This document shows positions 7,362 to 16,068 of a DNA stretch of 18,897 nucleotides, piece by piece. Source of the DNA: Clostridiales bacterium (GTDB lineage: Bacteria; Bacillota_A; Clostridia; Peptostreptococcales; Anaerovoracaceae); the NCBI GenBank assembly GCA_024697655.1, contig JAILFI010000113.1, positions 1 to 18,897 on the forward strand. Direction: 5' to 3'. Every line of letters starts with the position of its first letter. Position 1 is the first letter of the stretch. A model generated the notes under the pieces. The model was not told the origin of the DNA. It worked only from the letters and a program-made list of their open reading frames with translations, and did not search any database. A program made the position numbers and the translations under genes.

Positions 7362-8324
7362 CTACGCAAGATCATACATGAGACCCATCAGTTCGAGATC
7401 CGCTTCCCGTTTGATCCCGATCGCTTTGGTGAGGTCCATGGCGGTGATCTCACGGCCTTGCAGGCCGATCGCGCGGCTTGCGGTATCTTTGTCGATCAGT
7501 TCGACAGCATACGCGCCCATTTTGGAAGCGATCAGGCGGTCTCTGGCAGACGGGCTGCCGCCGCGCTGCAGGAACCCGAGCACGACCTCGCGCGGCTCCT
7601 GTCCGGTCCGTTCCGTGATGATCGCGGAAAGTTCGGCATTCGTCACAGGAACCCCTTCCGCCTTGATGATCAGGCAGTGATGCTTGTGCCGTTCGATGCC
7701 TTCATTAATCTTCTCGATCAGGCCGTCGATATCCAGTTCGAGTTCCGGAAGCATAATGTACTCCGCCCCGCCGGTCAGACCGCTGTACAGCGCGATGTCA
7801 CCGCAATGCCTGCCCATGACCTCTATGATCGTGATCTTGTTATGTGCGATCGCCGTGTCTTTGATCTTGCCGATCGCTTCGATCACGGTATTGACGGCAG
7901 TATCAAAACCGATCGTATAGTCCGTATAACCCATATCATTGTCGATCGTGCCGGGCAGCCCCATCACGCAGATTCCGCGCCTGCTGAGTTCTTCCGCACC
8001 GCGGAAAGAGCCGTCGCCGCCGATGACGACCAATGCGTCGATGCCGTAGAAGTCGAGCGTTTCAACGGCTGCATCCACACCGTAGTCTGTCATGAACCGT
8101 TTGCTGCGCGCTGTCTTCAGGACCGTGCCGCCGAACTGCAGGATGCCGCCCACGGTGCGCTTGTCGAGTACCATCGTGTTCCTGTCGATCAGACCATCGT
8201 AGCCGCCGACAAAACCGATGACTTCCATCCCTTTTCCAAGAGCGGTCCTGGTCACCGCTCTGATCGCGGCATTCATGCCCGGAGCATCTCCGCCGCTTGT
8301 GAGTACACCGATCCGTTTTATCAT
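7362..8324 (-). CDS. pfkA: ATP-dependent 6-phosphofructokinase
   Basis: Phosphorylates fructose 6-phosphate to fructose 1,6-bisphosphate, the committed step of glycolysis; a cytoplasmic tetramer in characterised bacterial enzymes. 320 residues, the typical length. Seen: LTSGGDAPGMNAAIR (residues 8-22) for ATP binding; GGDGS (102-106); PGTIDND (124-130) with the catalytic Asp at 128; MGRHCGDIA (170-178) for fructose 6-phosphate binding. GGDGS with Gly at the ATP/PPi-discriminating position points to ATP rather than pyrophosphate. The start at 8324 is supported by AAAGGA 8 nt upstream. A longer in-frame ORF from 8378 only runs into dnaE. It begins 13 nt after the dnaE stop, with its ribosome binding site overlapping that stop, so it is the last gene of the dnaE operon. 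Confidence 0.97.
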   Translation of the reverse strand: MIKRIGVLTSGGDAPGMNAAIRAVTRTALGKGMEVIGFVGGYDGLIDRNTMVLDKRTVGGILQFGGTVLKTARSKRFMTDYGVDAAVETLDFYGIDALVVIGGDGSFRGAEELSRRGICVMGLPGTIDNDMGYTDYTIGFDTAVNTVIEAIGKIKDTAIAHNKITIIEVMGRHCGDIALYSGLTGGAEYIMLPELELDIDGLIEKINEGIERHKHHCLIIKAEGVPVTNAELSAIITERTGQEPREVVLGFLQRGGSPSARDRLIASKMGAYAVELIDKDTASRAIGLQGREITAMDLTKAIGIKREADLELMGLMYDLA

Positions 8325-8337
8325 TTCCAAGTCCTTT

Positions 8338-11300
8338 CTACAACATGATCTGTTCCCGTTTGACGTTCCCGTCGCCAAACGCGTTTTTCAGTGCTTCTGT
8401 GAGCCCCTCTTCGGCCCGTACAGCGATCTTTGCCACGGCTTTCGTGTTCCCATCCGCCTGACGGATATAAAGCCTCAATTCGTCGTTTTTCAGTCCGCCC
8501 GCCGGATAACCGCTGCCTGCCTGCGTGCGCCACGCCTTCGTTCTGCCGAGGATGTGAAAGATCATATCCCGTGCGGTTTTCTCATCGTCGGCCAGGACTT
8601 TGATCCGGTATCTTACCGGCATGCTTGCGAGGACGTCATCCATCAGGGTGACGGCATTTGCCAGCAGTCTGACGCCGCCCTCGTCGTCGAATTCCGCAAC
8701 GGCATTTACCGCTACGACCGGTTCTCCTTCCAGTATACCCCTGCAGCGTTCATATGTCTTCGGGAAGATCAGGACTTCCACACGGCCGTACAGGTCTTCC
8801 AGATACGCATTCGCCATCAGAGTGTTGTTCCTGGTCATCCGTGTGCGCAGCCCTGTCAGAATGCCTGCGACGGTCACTTTGTCCTTGTCTTTGACGAGCT
8901 GCTGATCAGGATCGCGGAGGACCTGCGTGTCGACTTCCGTCAGCTGTTCGATCAGATCCTGGTATTCGCTGAGCGGGTTTTCGGTGATATAAACACCCAG
9001 ATTCTCTTTTTCCATCGCACCGAGGATCTTCGGTGAAAAGTTCGCAACCTTGGGCAGACTGCGGGCGCTTGCACCGTCCATAGCATCCTCGTTCGTCGCA
9101 AACAGCGAGATCTGTCCGGCGACTGTCGTGCGCTGGTCGTTCTGGGCGGATTCCATCAGTTCTTCAAACCCTGCCAGCAGGCTGGCTCTGTTCGGTTCCA
9201 GCGAATCAAAAGCGCCGGCTTTGATCATGCTCTCGCAGGCGCGCTTGTTCAGCACCCTTGTGTCGATGTTGTCGAAGAATGTATAGATGTCCCTGAATCC
9301 GCCGAGCGATTCTCTTTTCGAAACAAGCGAGTCGACCGCGCTCTCTCCCACGTTCTTGATCGCTGCCAGTCCGAACCTGATCTTCCCCGGTGCGACTGCC
9401 GTGAAATGTGTCCCGGATTCATTGACATCCGGCGGCAGGATCCGGATGTTGTTTTCCCTGCAGTTCCTGATATAGTATGCCTGCATCCCTGCATCGCCGG
9501 TCACGGAAGTCAGCAGCGCGGCCATGAATTCGGTAGGATAGTAATACTTGAGCCAGGCTGTCTGGTACCCGACAATCGCGTAAGCAGCTGCATGTGACTT
9601 GTTGAATGCGTACTCCGCAAAGCTGATCATCTGGTCGAAGATCTGCTCGCCGACCGGGCGCGGCACACCGTTTTTCTCCGCTCCCGCAAGGAAAATCTCC
9701 TTTTCTTCGAGCATTTCCTTTTTCTTCTTTTTGCTCATGATCCGGCGCAGGACGTCGGAACGGCCGTAAGTATACCCTGCCAGATCCCGGACGATCTGCA
9801 TGACCTGCTCCTGGTAGACCATGCATCCGTAGGTGACGGACAGGATCGGCCGGAGACTTTCGTGCAGGTAGTGGATGCTTTCCGGATGCTTTTTATTCTC
9901 GATGTACGTGTCGATGGATGCCATCGGCCCCGGCCGGAACAGAGAGATGCCGGCAACGATGTCTTCAAAACAGTCCGGACGCAGTTTTTTCATGAACCGG
10001 GTCATACCTGCAGATTCAAGCTGGAAAACGCCGGCTGTGTTGCCTGCCGCGATCATGGCGTAGACCTGCGGGTCTTCGTAGTTGATCTTCGCCATGTCGA
10101 TCGCCTTGCCTGTATTGTCGTGGATCATCCGGACCGCATTGTGGATCACCGTCAGGTTGCGCAGCCCCAGAAAGTCCATTTTGAGGAAGCCCATCTCTTC
10201 CAGAAGAGGCGCTTCGTACTGCGTTTCCACCCCTTTGTCCGATGTATGGAGCGGGATGTAGTCTTCGATTTTCTCTCTGGATATGACCACTCCGGCTGCA
10301 TGGACGGACGTGTGCCGGGGCATTCCCTCGATCCCGCGGGAAGCATCGATCAGCCGGCGGATACGAATATCGTCCTCATACCGTTCTTTCAGTTCCGGAC
10401 TCGATACGAGCGCCCGGTCAAGCGTCATGTTGTATTGCTGCGGCACCATCTTTGCGATGCTGTCTACTAGGTCGAGCGGCAGATCCATCACGCGGCCGAC
10501 ATCGCGGATCGTGCCCCTTGCGCCGAACGTATTGAACGTGATGATCTGGGTCACGCGGTCCGTGCCGTACTTCCGTACGACGTAGTCGATCACTTCATGC
10601 CGCCTGTCGTCGGCGAAGTCGATGTCGATATCGGGCATGCTGACGCGTTCGGGATTGAGGAACCGCTCAAAGATCAGACCGTGCGCGATAGGATCGGTGT
10701 CTGTGATATCCAGACAGTACGCGACGAGACTGCCGGCAGCGGAGCCTCTGCCCGGACCGACCAGGATGTCATTCTTTCGCGCGAACGCAACGTAGTCCCA
10801 GACGATCAGGAAGTACTCTACATACCCCATGCTTTCGATGACGGACAGTTCCCGCTCCATGCGTTCGGACAGCGCGAGCGTCTTCTGACCGTATTTCCTT
10901 TCCAGCCCTTCCTCGACGAGCTGCCGCAGGTATTCCATCGGCGTCGTGCCGTCAGGGACCGGATAGTCCGGGATGTGCAGCGTGTCAAAATCAAAATCAA
11001 AGCAGCACCGTGCCGCGATCTTTTCTGTATTCTCGAGTGCTGAAGGAATCGCTGCGAAAAGATCCTTCATCTCCTCTTCGCTTTTCAGGTAATACTGGTC
11101 GCTCTCAAAACGAAGCCGGTCTTTGTCATCAACGAGCGAATTGGTCTGAATACACAGGAGGATATCCTGCACCGCCGCATCTTTGCTGTCTACATAGTGG
11201 ACATCGTTCGTCGCGGCAAGCGGTACACCGGATTCTTTGGAAAGACGCAGCAGAAGAGGACGGATCTCCTGCTGTTCGCGGAGTCCGTGATCCTGGATCT

Positions 11301-11817
11301 CCAGGTAGAAATCCTCCGGCCCGAAGATATCCTGCATTTCTTTCGTTTCCGCCAGCGCCTTTTCGTAATCATGCGCCAGCAGCGCCCTCTGGATATGCCC
11401 CGCCAGGCAGCCTGACAACGCGATCAGACCTTCGCTGTGCGCGCGCAGCAATTCCTTATCTATACGGGGTTTGTAGTAAAACCCTTCTGTAAAACTGCGT
11501 GAAACGAGCCGGGACAGATTACGGTACCCTGCGGCATCCTTAGCGAGAAGGATCAGATGGCCGGCTTCACGGTCCCGGACATTATCCTTGTCAAACCGTG
11601 TGCGCGGCGCCACATAGACTTCACAACCGATGACCGGTTTGATCCCGGCCGCTTTACAGGCTTTATAAAACTCCACGGCGCCGTACATGACACCGTGGTC
11701 TGTAATGGCCAGCGACTCCATGCCGAGTTCCGCGGCCCGTTCCACCAGACGGCTGATCTTTGCCGCACCGTCCAGCAGGCTGTATTCCGTATGAACGTGA
11801 AGATGTGTGAACGCCAC
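8338..11817 (-). CDS. dnaE: DNA polymerase III subunit alpha, DnaE type
   Basis: Replicative polymerase; in Bacillota it usually works beside PolC, extending primers mainly on the lagging strand. 1159 residues, normal for DnaE. Seen: N-terminal PHP domain (THLHVHTEYSLLDGA with H7 and H9, ITDHG, GCEVYVAP); GPGRGSAAGSL in the palm; catalytic PDIDID (D396 and D398) and a third Asp in KMDFLGLRNL (D548); YQEQVM; fingers; a QISLF beta-clamp motif near residues 902-906; and a C-terminal OB fold (VTVAGILTGLRTR...). The start is a GTG at 11817, preceded by GGAGG 6 nt upstream; THLHVHTEYS directly after it fixes the N-terminus. It follows the cysteine-rich gene by 15 nt and precedes pfkA by 13 nt. Confidence 0.98.
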   Translation of the reverse strand: MAFTHLHVHTEYSLLDGAAKISRLVERAAELGMESLAITDHGVMYGAVEFYKACKAAGIKPVIGCEVYVAPRTRFDKDNVRDREAGHLILLAKDAAGYRNLSRLVSRSFTEGFYYKPRIDKELLRAHSEGLIALSGCLAGHIQRALLAHDYEKALAETKEMQDIFGPEDFYLEIQDHGLREQQEIRPLLLRLSKESGVPLAATNDVHYVDSKDAAVQDILLCIQTNSLVDDKDRLRFESDQYYLKSEEEMKDLFAAIPSALENTEKIAARCCFDFDFDTLHIPDYPVPDGTTPMEYLRQLVEEGLERKYGQKTLALSERMERELSVIESMGYVEYFLIVWDYVAFARKNDILVGPGRGSAAGSLVAYCLDITDTDPIAHGLIFERFLNPERVSMPDIDIDFADDRRHEVIDYVVRKYGTDRVTQIITFNTFGARGTIRDVGRVMDLPLDLVDSIAKMVPQQYNMTLDRALVSSPELKERYEDDIRIRRLIDASRGIEGMPRHTSVHAAGVVISREKIEDYIPLHTSDKGVETQYEAPLLEEMGFLKMDFLGLRNLTVIHNAVRMIHDNTGKAIDMAKINYEDPQVYAMIAAGNTAGVFQLESAGMTRFMKKLRPDCFEDIVAGISLFRPGPMASIDTYIENKKHPESIHYLHESLRPILSVTYGCMVYQEQVMQIVRDLAGYTYGRSDVLRRIMSKKKKKEMLEEKEIFLAGAEKNGVPRPVGEQIFDQMISFAEYAFNKSHAAAYAIVGYQTAWLKYYYPTEFMAALLTSVTGDAGMQAYYIRNCRENNIRILPPDVNESGTHFTAVAPGKIRFGLAAIKNVGESAVDSLVSKRESLGGFRDIYTFFDNIDTRVLNKRACESMIKAGAFDSLEPNRASLLAGFEELMESAQNDQRTTVAGQISLFATNEDAMDGASARSLPKVANFSPKILGAMEKENLGVYITENPLSEYQDLIEQLTEVDTQVLRDPDQQLVKDKDKVTVAGILTGLRTRMTRNNTLMANAYLEDLYGRVEVLIFPKTYERCRGILEGEPVVAVNAVAEFDDEGGVRLLANAVTLMDDVLASMPVRYRIKVLADDEKTARDMIFHILGRTKAWRTQAGSGYPAGGLKNDELRLYIRQADGNTKAVAKIAVRAEEGLTEALKNAFGDGNVKREQIML

Positions 11818-11832
11818 GACCAGCCTCCGTGA

Positions 11833-12126
11833 TTATTCGGCGCTGTCTTCTGCCGGCGTTTTCTTCGTCCGTTCGATCAGGATCCCGAGCTTCTTTGTGA
11901 TGTACTCGTAGTTGCCTTTCTGATGCGGAACGAGACAGCCGGAACAGTCTTTGATGCCGTGTTCATTATCATAGCTGAAATTGCCGCCGCATTCATCGCC
12001 GAGCGCGAAAAGCGGACAGTAGCAGAACAGGCAGTTGAACTTCTCTTCCTCTATGCCCTGATGGCACGGGAAGAATTCGCAGTCCTTGTGCTGAAAGAAT
12101 TTGTAATTCGTCGTCTTCATTTCCAT
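11833..12126 (-). CDS. Cysteine-rich small domain protein (probable metal-binding protein)
   Basis: 97 residues. Seen: eight cysteines at 16, 21, 32, 35, 37, 46, 61 and 64 with His22 and His68, in the arrangement CEFFPCHQG ... FNCLFCYCPL ... CGG ... DCSGCLVPH that marks the cysteine-rich small domain family (Pfam PF04071 type). Members are thought to bind metal, probably zinc or an iron-sulfur group, but no function is established. The C-terminal third (ITKKLGILIERTKKT) is charged. The ATG at 12126 lies 1 nt after the typA stop, with GAGGGG inside the end of typA as likely ribosome binding site; a second ATG at 12120 is possible. It sits between typA and dnaE, suggesting translational coupling to typA. 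Confidence 0.85.
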   Translation of the reverse strand: MEMKTTNYKFFQHKDCEFFPCHQGIEEEKFNCLFCYCPLFALGDECGGNFSYDNEHGIKDCSGCLVPHQKGNYEYITKKLGILIERTKKTPAEDSAE

Positions 12127-12127
12127 A

Positions 12128-14011
12128 TTAGAGTTCCCCTCTGTTCCTCTTCCGTCTTCTTTCCAGTTCGTTCAGATACTTTTTGCGCAGGCGGATGTCA
12201 TCTGGGACGACTTCCACAAGCTCGTCATCGTTGATGAATTCAAGCGCTTCTTCGAGCGAGTACTTGACGGCAGGCGGCACGCGGACCGCATCGTCGCTGC
12301 CGGCGGCGCGCATGTTGGTTTTTTGTTTAGCTTTGCAGGGATTGACGACCATATCGTCATTGCGGCTGTTCATGCCGACGATCATGCCCTCGTATACCTT
12401 TGTGCCGGGCTCGACGAACAGGGTGACACGTTCCGCGATATTGGACAGCGCATACGGGGTGGTGACCCCCTCTTCCTGCGCGATGGCAACGCCGTTCGTG
12501 CGCTGCGGGATCTCACCGACAAAAGGCGCAAAACTGTCAAACCGGCGAACCATGGTGCCTTCCCCGCGTGTTTCATTGATGAATTCGGATCGGTAGCCGA
12601 GCAGACCTCTTGTCGGGACAAGATACTCCATCTGGATAAACCCGTTTTCATTGCGCATCGCACGCATTTCGCCCTTGCGGATATTGAGTTTGCTGATGAC
12701 AGAACCGGAATACTCTTCCGGAACGGAGATGACGACTTCCTCCATCGGCTCCAGACGTTTGCCGTTCTCGTCGCGTTTCATGATGACCTGCGGTTTGCTG
12801 ACGGCCAGTTCGTATCCTTCGCGGCGCATGTTTTCGATGAGGATCGAAAGGTGCAGTTCCCCGCGGCCGGATACCTTGAAGCAGTCCGTCGAATCCGTCT
12901 CTTCAACGAGCAGACCGACGTTGACCTCCAGTTCCTTGCGCAGACGCTCACGAATGTGACGCGAGGTCACGAACTTGCCGACTTTCCCTGCAAAGGGTGA
13001 GTCGTTGACGAGAAAGTTCATGGAAAGCGTCGGTTCTTCGATATGGATCATCTCCATCGGCTGCGGATCGTCGACCGCGCAGATGGTCTCGCCGATGGAA
13101 ATGTCGGAAATGCCGGATACAACGACAATATCGCCGCATTCCGCTTCTTTGACGGGCACACGTCCTAGCCCTTTATATACAAATACCTGGTTGATCTTCT
13201 TGTTGACGACAGTCCCGTCCGCCTTGCAGACAGCTACCTGCTGTGCCTCTTTGAGTGTCCCGCTCGTGATACGGCCGATGCCAAGACGCCCGATATAGTC
13301 GTCATAGGCAAGCGAAGAGATCTGCAGCTGCAGCGGTTCCTCCGTCCTGTCCGGATACGGCTGGCAATGCTCTGCGATGGTCTCAAACAGAGGCGTGATA
13401 TCGAAGCCGTCCTGTCCTTTGAAATTCTTGCGGATCTTCTGACCGCCCTTCTCGATCTCGATGCCCTCGACCTCTTTCGGATCGCGGACAACGATACCCT
13501 GTCTGGCGATGCCGTACAGGATCGGGAAATCCAGTTGCTCGTCATTGGCTTCGAGGTCCATGAACAGTTCGTAGACTTCATCGACGACCTCATCGATGCG
13601 CTTGTCTTTCTTATCGATCTTATTGATCAGAAGGATCGGGTTGAGCCCCTGTTCCAGGGATTTTTTAAGGACGAACCGCGTCTGCGGCATCGGACCTTCG
13701 CTGCTGTCCACCAGCAGGATGACCGTATCGACGGTCTTCATGATGCGTTCGACTTCGGAACTGAAATCCGCATGTCCCGGTGTATCAACAATGTTGATCT
13801 TCACATCATTGTGCATGACGGAACAGTTCTTGGAATAGATGGTGATGCCGCGTTCACGCTCGATCGCGTCACTGTCCATGACGCATTCCACGATTTCTTC
13901 GTTGTCGCGGAATACACCGCTCTGGTTAAGGAATGCGTCGACTAATGTGGATTTGCCGGCATCGACGTGCGCGATGACAGCGATGTTGATGATTCTCTGT
14001 TTCTGAGCCAC
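12128..14011 (-). CDS. typA: Translational GTPase TypA/BipA
   Basis: Ribosome-binding GTPase linked to 50S subunit assembly and stress adaptation. 627 residues from the chosen start. Seen: G1 loop AHVDAGKST (residues 14-22), switch I ERERGITI, G3 DTPGHADF, G4 NKID, EF-Tu-like domain 2, and the TypA-specific C-terminal half (PTRGLLGYRSEF, RGEGTM, NMRAAGSDDAVR, SLEEALEFINDDELVEV...RLRKKYL). The G1 loop has Ala where many TypA proteins have His. The start is set at a GTG (14011) preceded by AAAGGCGAG, because residues upstream have no family match and the longer ORF would start at a TTG inside the promoter region. It begins a group with the cysteine-rich gene, dnaE and pfkA. Confidence 0.94.
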   Translation of the reverse strand: MAQKQRIINIAVIAHVDAGKSTLVDAFLNQSGVFRDNEEIVECVMDSDAIERERGITIYSKNCSVMHNDVKINIVDTPGHADFSSEVERIMKTVDTVILLVDSSEGPMPQTRFVLKKSLEQGLNPILLINKIDKKDKRIDEVVDEVYELFMDLEANDEQLDFPILYGIARQGIVVRDPKEVEGIEIEKGGQKIRKNFKGQDGFDITPLFETIAEHCQPYPDRTEEPLQLQISSLAYDDYIGRLGIGRITSGTLKEAQQVAVCKADGTVVNKKINQVFVYKGLGRVPVKEAECGDIVVVSGISDISIGETICAVDDPQPMEMIHIEEPTLSMNFLVNDSPFAGKVGKFVTSRHIRERLRKELEVNVGLLVEETDSTDCFKVSGRGELHLSILIENMRREGYELAVSKPQVIMKRDENGKRLEPMEEVVISVPEEYSGSVISKLNIRKGEMRAMRNENGFIQMEYLVPTRGLLGYRSEFINETRGEGTMVRRFDSFAPFVGEIPQRTNGVAIAQEEGVTTPYALSNIAERVTLFVEPGTKVYEGMIVGMNSRNDDMVVNPCKAKQKTNMRAAGSDDAVRVPPAVKYSLEEALEFINDDELVEVVPDDIRLRKKYLNELERRRKRNRGEL

Positions 14012-14040
14012 TTGCTCGCCTTTCTGTTTATAAATGCCTG

Positions 14041-14068
14041 ATAGTATTGGTTGACTGTTCGTTTTCAA
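14041..14068 (-). promoter_or_regulatory. Candidate internal promoter for typA-dnaE-pfkA
   Basis: On the minus strand TTGAAA (14068-14063) and TACTAT (14046-14041) are separated by 16 nt, 30 nt upstream of the typA GTG. Both elements match at 4-5 of 6 positions. It lies in the 68-nt gap after the DUF2207 gene and overlaps a 15-bp palindrome. Confidence 0.4.
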
Positions 14069-14081
14069 GACCGGCGGTCTT
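14067..14081. repeat. Perfect 15-bp palindrome at the DUF2207/typA junction
   Basis: AAGACCGGCGGTCTT has 7-bp arms around one central base. It overlaps the last two bases read as the DUF2207 stop codon region and the first bases of the proposed typA -35. There is no T-run downstream on the minus strand, so it is not a standard terminator; operator or weak attenuator are possible. Confidence 0.6.
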
Positions 14082-16068
14082 ACCAGCTGCCGCCGCCTCC
14101 TCCGCCGAATCCTCCGCCGCCGGAGAAACCGCCTCCGCCGAAAGAACCGCCGCCGGAAAAGCCCTCCGGCGCGGGCGGCGTGGAGATATAACTGCCGGCA
14201 GTATCCATGCAGTGATCAAAGCTGCGGTAGAACATCCAGCTGTTGAAGACAGCTCCGCCGCCGTAAGACGCACTGTACCAGTCCGGCGCTTCCGTATGGA
14301 TGTTTTCGAACTTCTTTGCCCATTTCTTGGACAGTCCCATCACATATGCGTACGGCAGGATATCATAGAAATACGAAGGATCTTCTTCGACGAGCATCTC
14401 CAGTTTGGCCAGTTCGGCGACATTGATGAATTCTTTGAACCCGAGCACCTTGCCTAAAAGATCTGCCCCGTATTTGGTTCTGGCGCGCATGAAGCGGACA
14501 GCGAAATAGCCGCTGACTTCCATAAACATGAACAGGATGGCGCCGAGCCGCGTACCAACAGACAGATACATCTGCAGATAGGTCCCTGCCATTGCAAGCG
14601 CAAGGAGGACAAGACTGAGGACGGTCTTGAAGAAACGCCCGCCTTTTTTGCTGACATATCTTTTATCCTCGACCAGGATCGCAAGGATGTAGGACCAGAC
14701 GAGACAGACGACGATGCCCGCGGTGGCACCCATCAAAGCGATGTTGCCGAACAGTCTGGCGATGATCAGACCGCCGAGCAGCGACACGCCGACGGCGATC
14801 ACAAAGCTCAGCACCCGCCACTTGGACGCAGTCCGGGAGAACAGCCGTTTCCCGCGTGTCTGATAGGAATTGGCAATGGATTCACGGGTTGCCTGATAGG
14901 TTGTATAGAAGTCTTCCGGCAGATCCGTCAGATCCGCGCTGTCACCGTAAGCAAACAGACCGTTGAAGAAGATCGCCTCGAAATCCTTTGCTGTCGGCGG
15001 CAGATCGTGCATTTTATGGACGGTATAAGCATCTTTGCCTGTTTCCTCAATGGTAAGATACCCTTTATTCGCGAAATGGATCAGCAGTGAGAGGACATCT
15101 GCGCGGTCCACGGTCCCGTCGATGATGTATCCGATCTCAGCGGGCGTCAGTCCGTCCGGCGGGTAGAATTCGACCGTCTGGACAGACTTCGGATCGCGGC
15201 CTTTCGTGAACCACATATAGAGCATCAAAAGGCCGGACGCCAATCCGAGCACATACAGGAACAGATAGGTCTTGCGGTCGCTCAGTTCGCCGGTGAAATA
15301 CCCTTCCGGGAGCATGATGCCGACTGTGATGTAGGAACCTTGAGGGAGTTCCTTCAAAGTATTGATGGTGATCGTATTCCCTTCGATCGCCCATTCATAA
15401 TACTGTTTACCGTAAACTTTATCTTCCCCGCCGAACATGCCCTCCGACGGTTTTCCAACCAGAACATTCACGTCGGATTCCGCGAACTCCTTGGGCATAT
15501 TGATGGTGATCGTACTCGTTTTGATCGAGGTCTCCCAGTCGGTCGGGATGACATTGTAATAGAAAACGTCGTAGTCTTTGATGCCGTCATCGTACATCCG
15601 TACCCGGTAGGAGTATGTGTACTGATGAGGCTCTCTGACAAGCGTATCGGGATCCCCGATCTTCAGGATCATGTTGCCGTTTTCTTTATATGCGTCATAC
15701 ATGTCGCGCTCGACGGTGATATCCTCCACCTTGATGTTCTTGCGCGTTTTGTCGATCGGTTTGCCCTGCTTGTCGTAATACTGCACGGTGTTTGCCAGTG
15801 GGATATACCGGTAGATCCCGTGGATCGGAGAAAGGATCGAGATATCGACGTTTTCCGTGATGTACGCGGAATTGTCATCCTTGACATTGATCGTGACGTC
15901 AAACCGTTCCGTTGCAAAATCAGGCGCACTGTCCGTATCGGCGTAAACAAAAGCCGGCAGTGCTGTCAGCAGAACAGCAAGCAAAGACAGCGCGAGCAGA
16001 ATCCCGCGTTTTCCGAACCGCTTTGCTGCCGGTGTGTGCTTTGCTGAATCAGAACGATACTTTGACAT
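14080..16068 (-). CDS. DUF2207 family membrane protein with glycine-rich tail
   Basis: 662 residues. Seen: an N-terminal signal peptide (basic start, then ILLALSLLAVLLTALPAFVYA, likely cleaved near residue 43); a large extracytoplasmic DUF2207 domain (RFDVTINVKDDNSAYITENVDIS, HGIYRYIPL); a first transmembrane helix around YLFLYVLGLASGLLMLYMWF; a cytoplasmic winged-helix-like stretch (LTPAEIGYIIDGTVDRADVLSLL); two more hydrophobic regions giving probably four further helices; and a C-terminal run of Gly-Gly/Ser/Phe ending GGGGSW. The glycine-rich tail and the domain order are typical of the family. The start overlaps the 3' end of lemA by 20 nt, so translation is coupled. Function is unknown; genetic pairing with LemA suggests an envelope role (inference). 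Confidence 0.88.
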   Translation of the reverse strand: MSKYRSDSAKHTPAAKRFGKRGILLALSLLAVLLTALPAFVYADTDSAPDFATERFDVTINVKDDNSAYITENVDISILSPIHGIYRYIPLANTVQYYDKQGKPIDKTRKNIKVEDITVERDMYDAYKENGNMILKIGDPDTLVREPHQYTYSYRVRMYDDGIKDYDVFYYNVIPTDWETSIKTSTITINMPKEFAESDVNVLVGKPSEGMFGGEDKVYGKQYYEWAIEGNTITINTLKELPQGSYITVGIMLPEGYFTGELSDRKTYLFLYVLGLASGLLMLYMWFTKGRDPKSVQTVEFYPPDGLTPAEIGYIIDGTVDRADVLSLLIHFANKGYLTIEETGKDAYTVHKMHDLPPTAKDFEAIFFNGLFAYGDSADLTDLPEDFYTTYQATRESIANSYQTRGKRLFSRTASKWRVLSFVIAVGVSLLGGLIIARLFGNIALMGATAGIVVCLVWSYILAILVEDKRYVSKKGGRFFKTVLSLVLLALAMAGTYLQMYLSVGTRLGAILFMFMEVSGYFAVRFMRARTKYGADLLGKVLGFKEFINVAELAKLEMLVEEDPSYFYDILPYAYVMGLSKKWAKKFENIHTEAPDWYSASYGGGAVFNSWMFYRSFDHCMDTAGSYISTPPAPEGFSGGGSFGGGGFSGGGGFGGGGGGSW

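Noticed and set aside
7338..8348. 336-codon plus-strand frame antisense to pfkA
   Set aside because: It begins beside the terminator and mirrors pfkA codons; composition (Asp, His, Arg and Phe rich) is typical of a shadow frame.
12128..14011. Tetracycline-type ribosomal protection protein, suggested by the AHVDAGKST loop
   Set aside because: The C-terminal half (PTRGLLGYRSEF, NMRAAGSDDAVR, SLEEALEFINDDELVEV) is TypA-specific, and Tet(M)-type switch and C-terminal motifs are absent.
12128..14068. Longer typA from a TTG at 14068
   Set aside because: The added 19 residues do not resemble TypA. The TTG coincides with a palindrome and a possible -35, and lacks a ribosome binding site, whereas the GTG at 14011 has AAAGGCGAG upstream.
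14083..14180. GC-rich low-complexity repeat of CCG/CCT units
   Set aside because: It encodes the Gly-rich tail normal for DUF2207 proteins, so it is not an independent repeat element.
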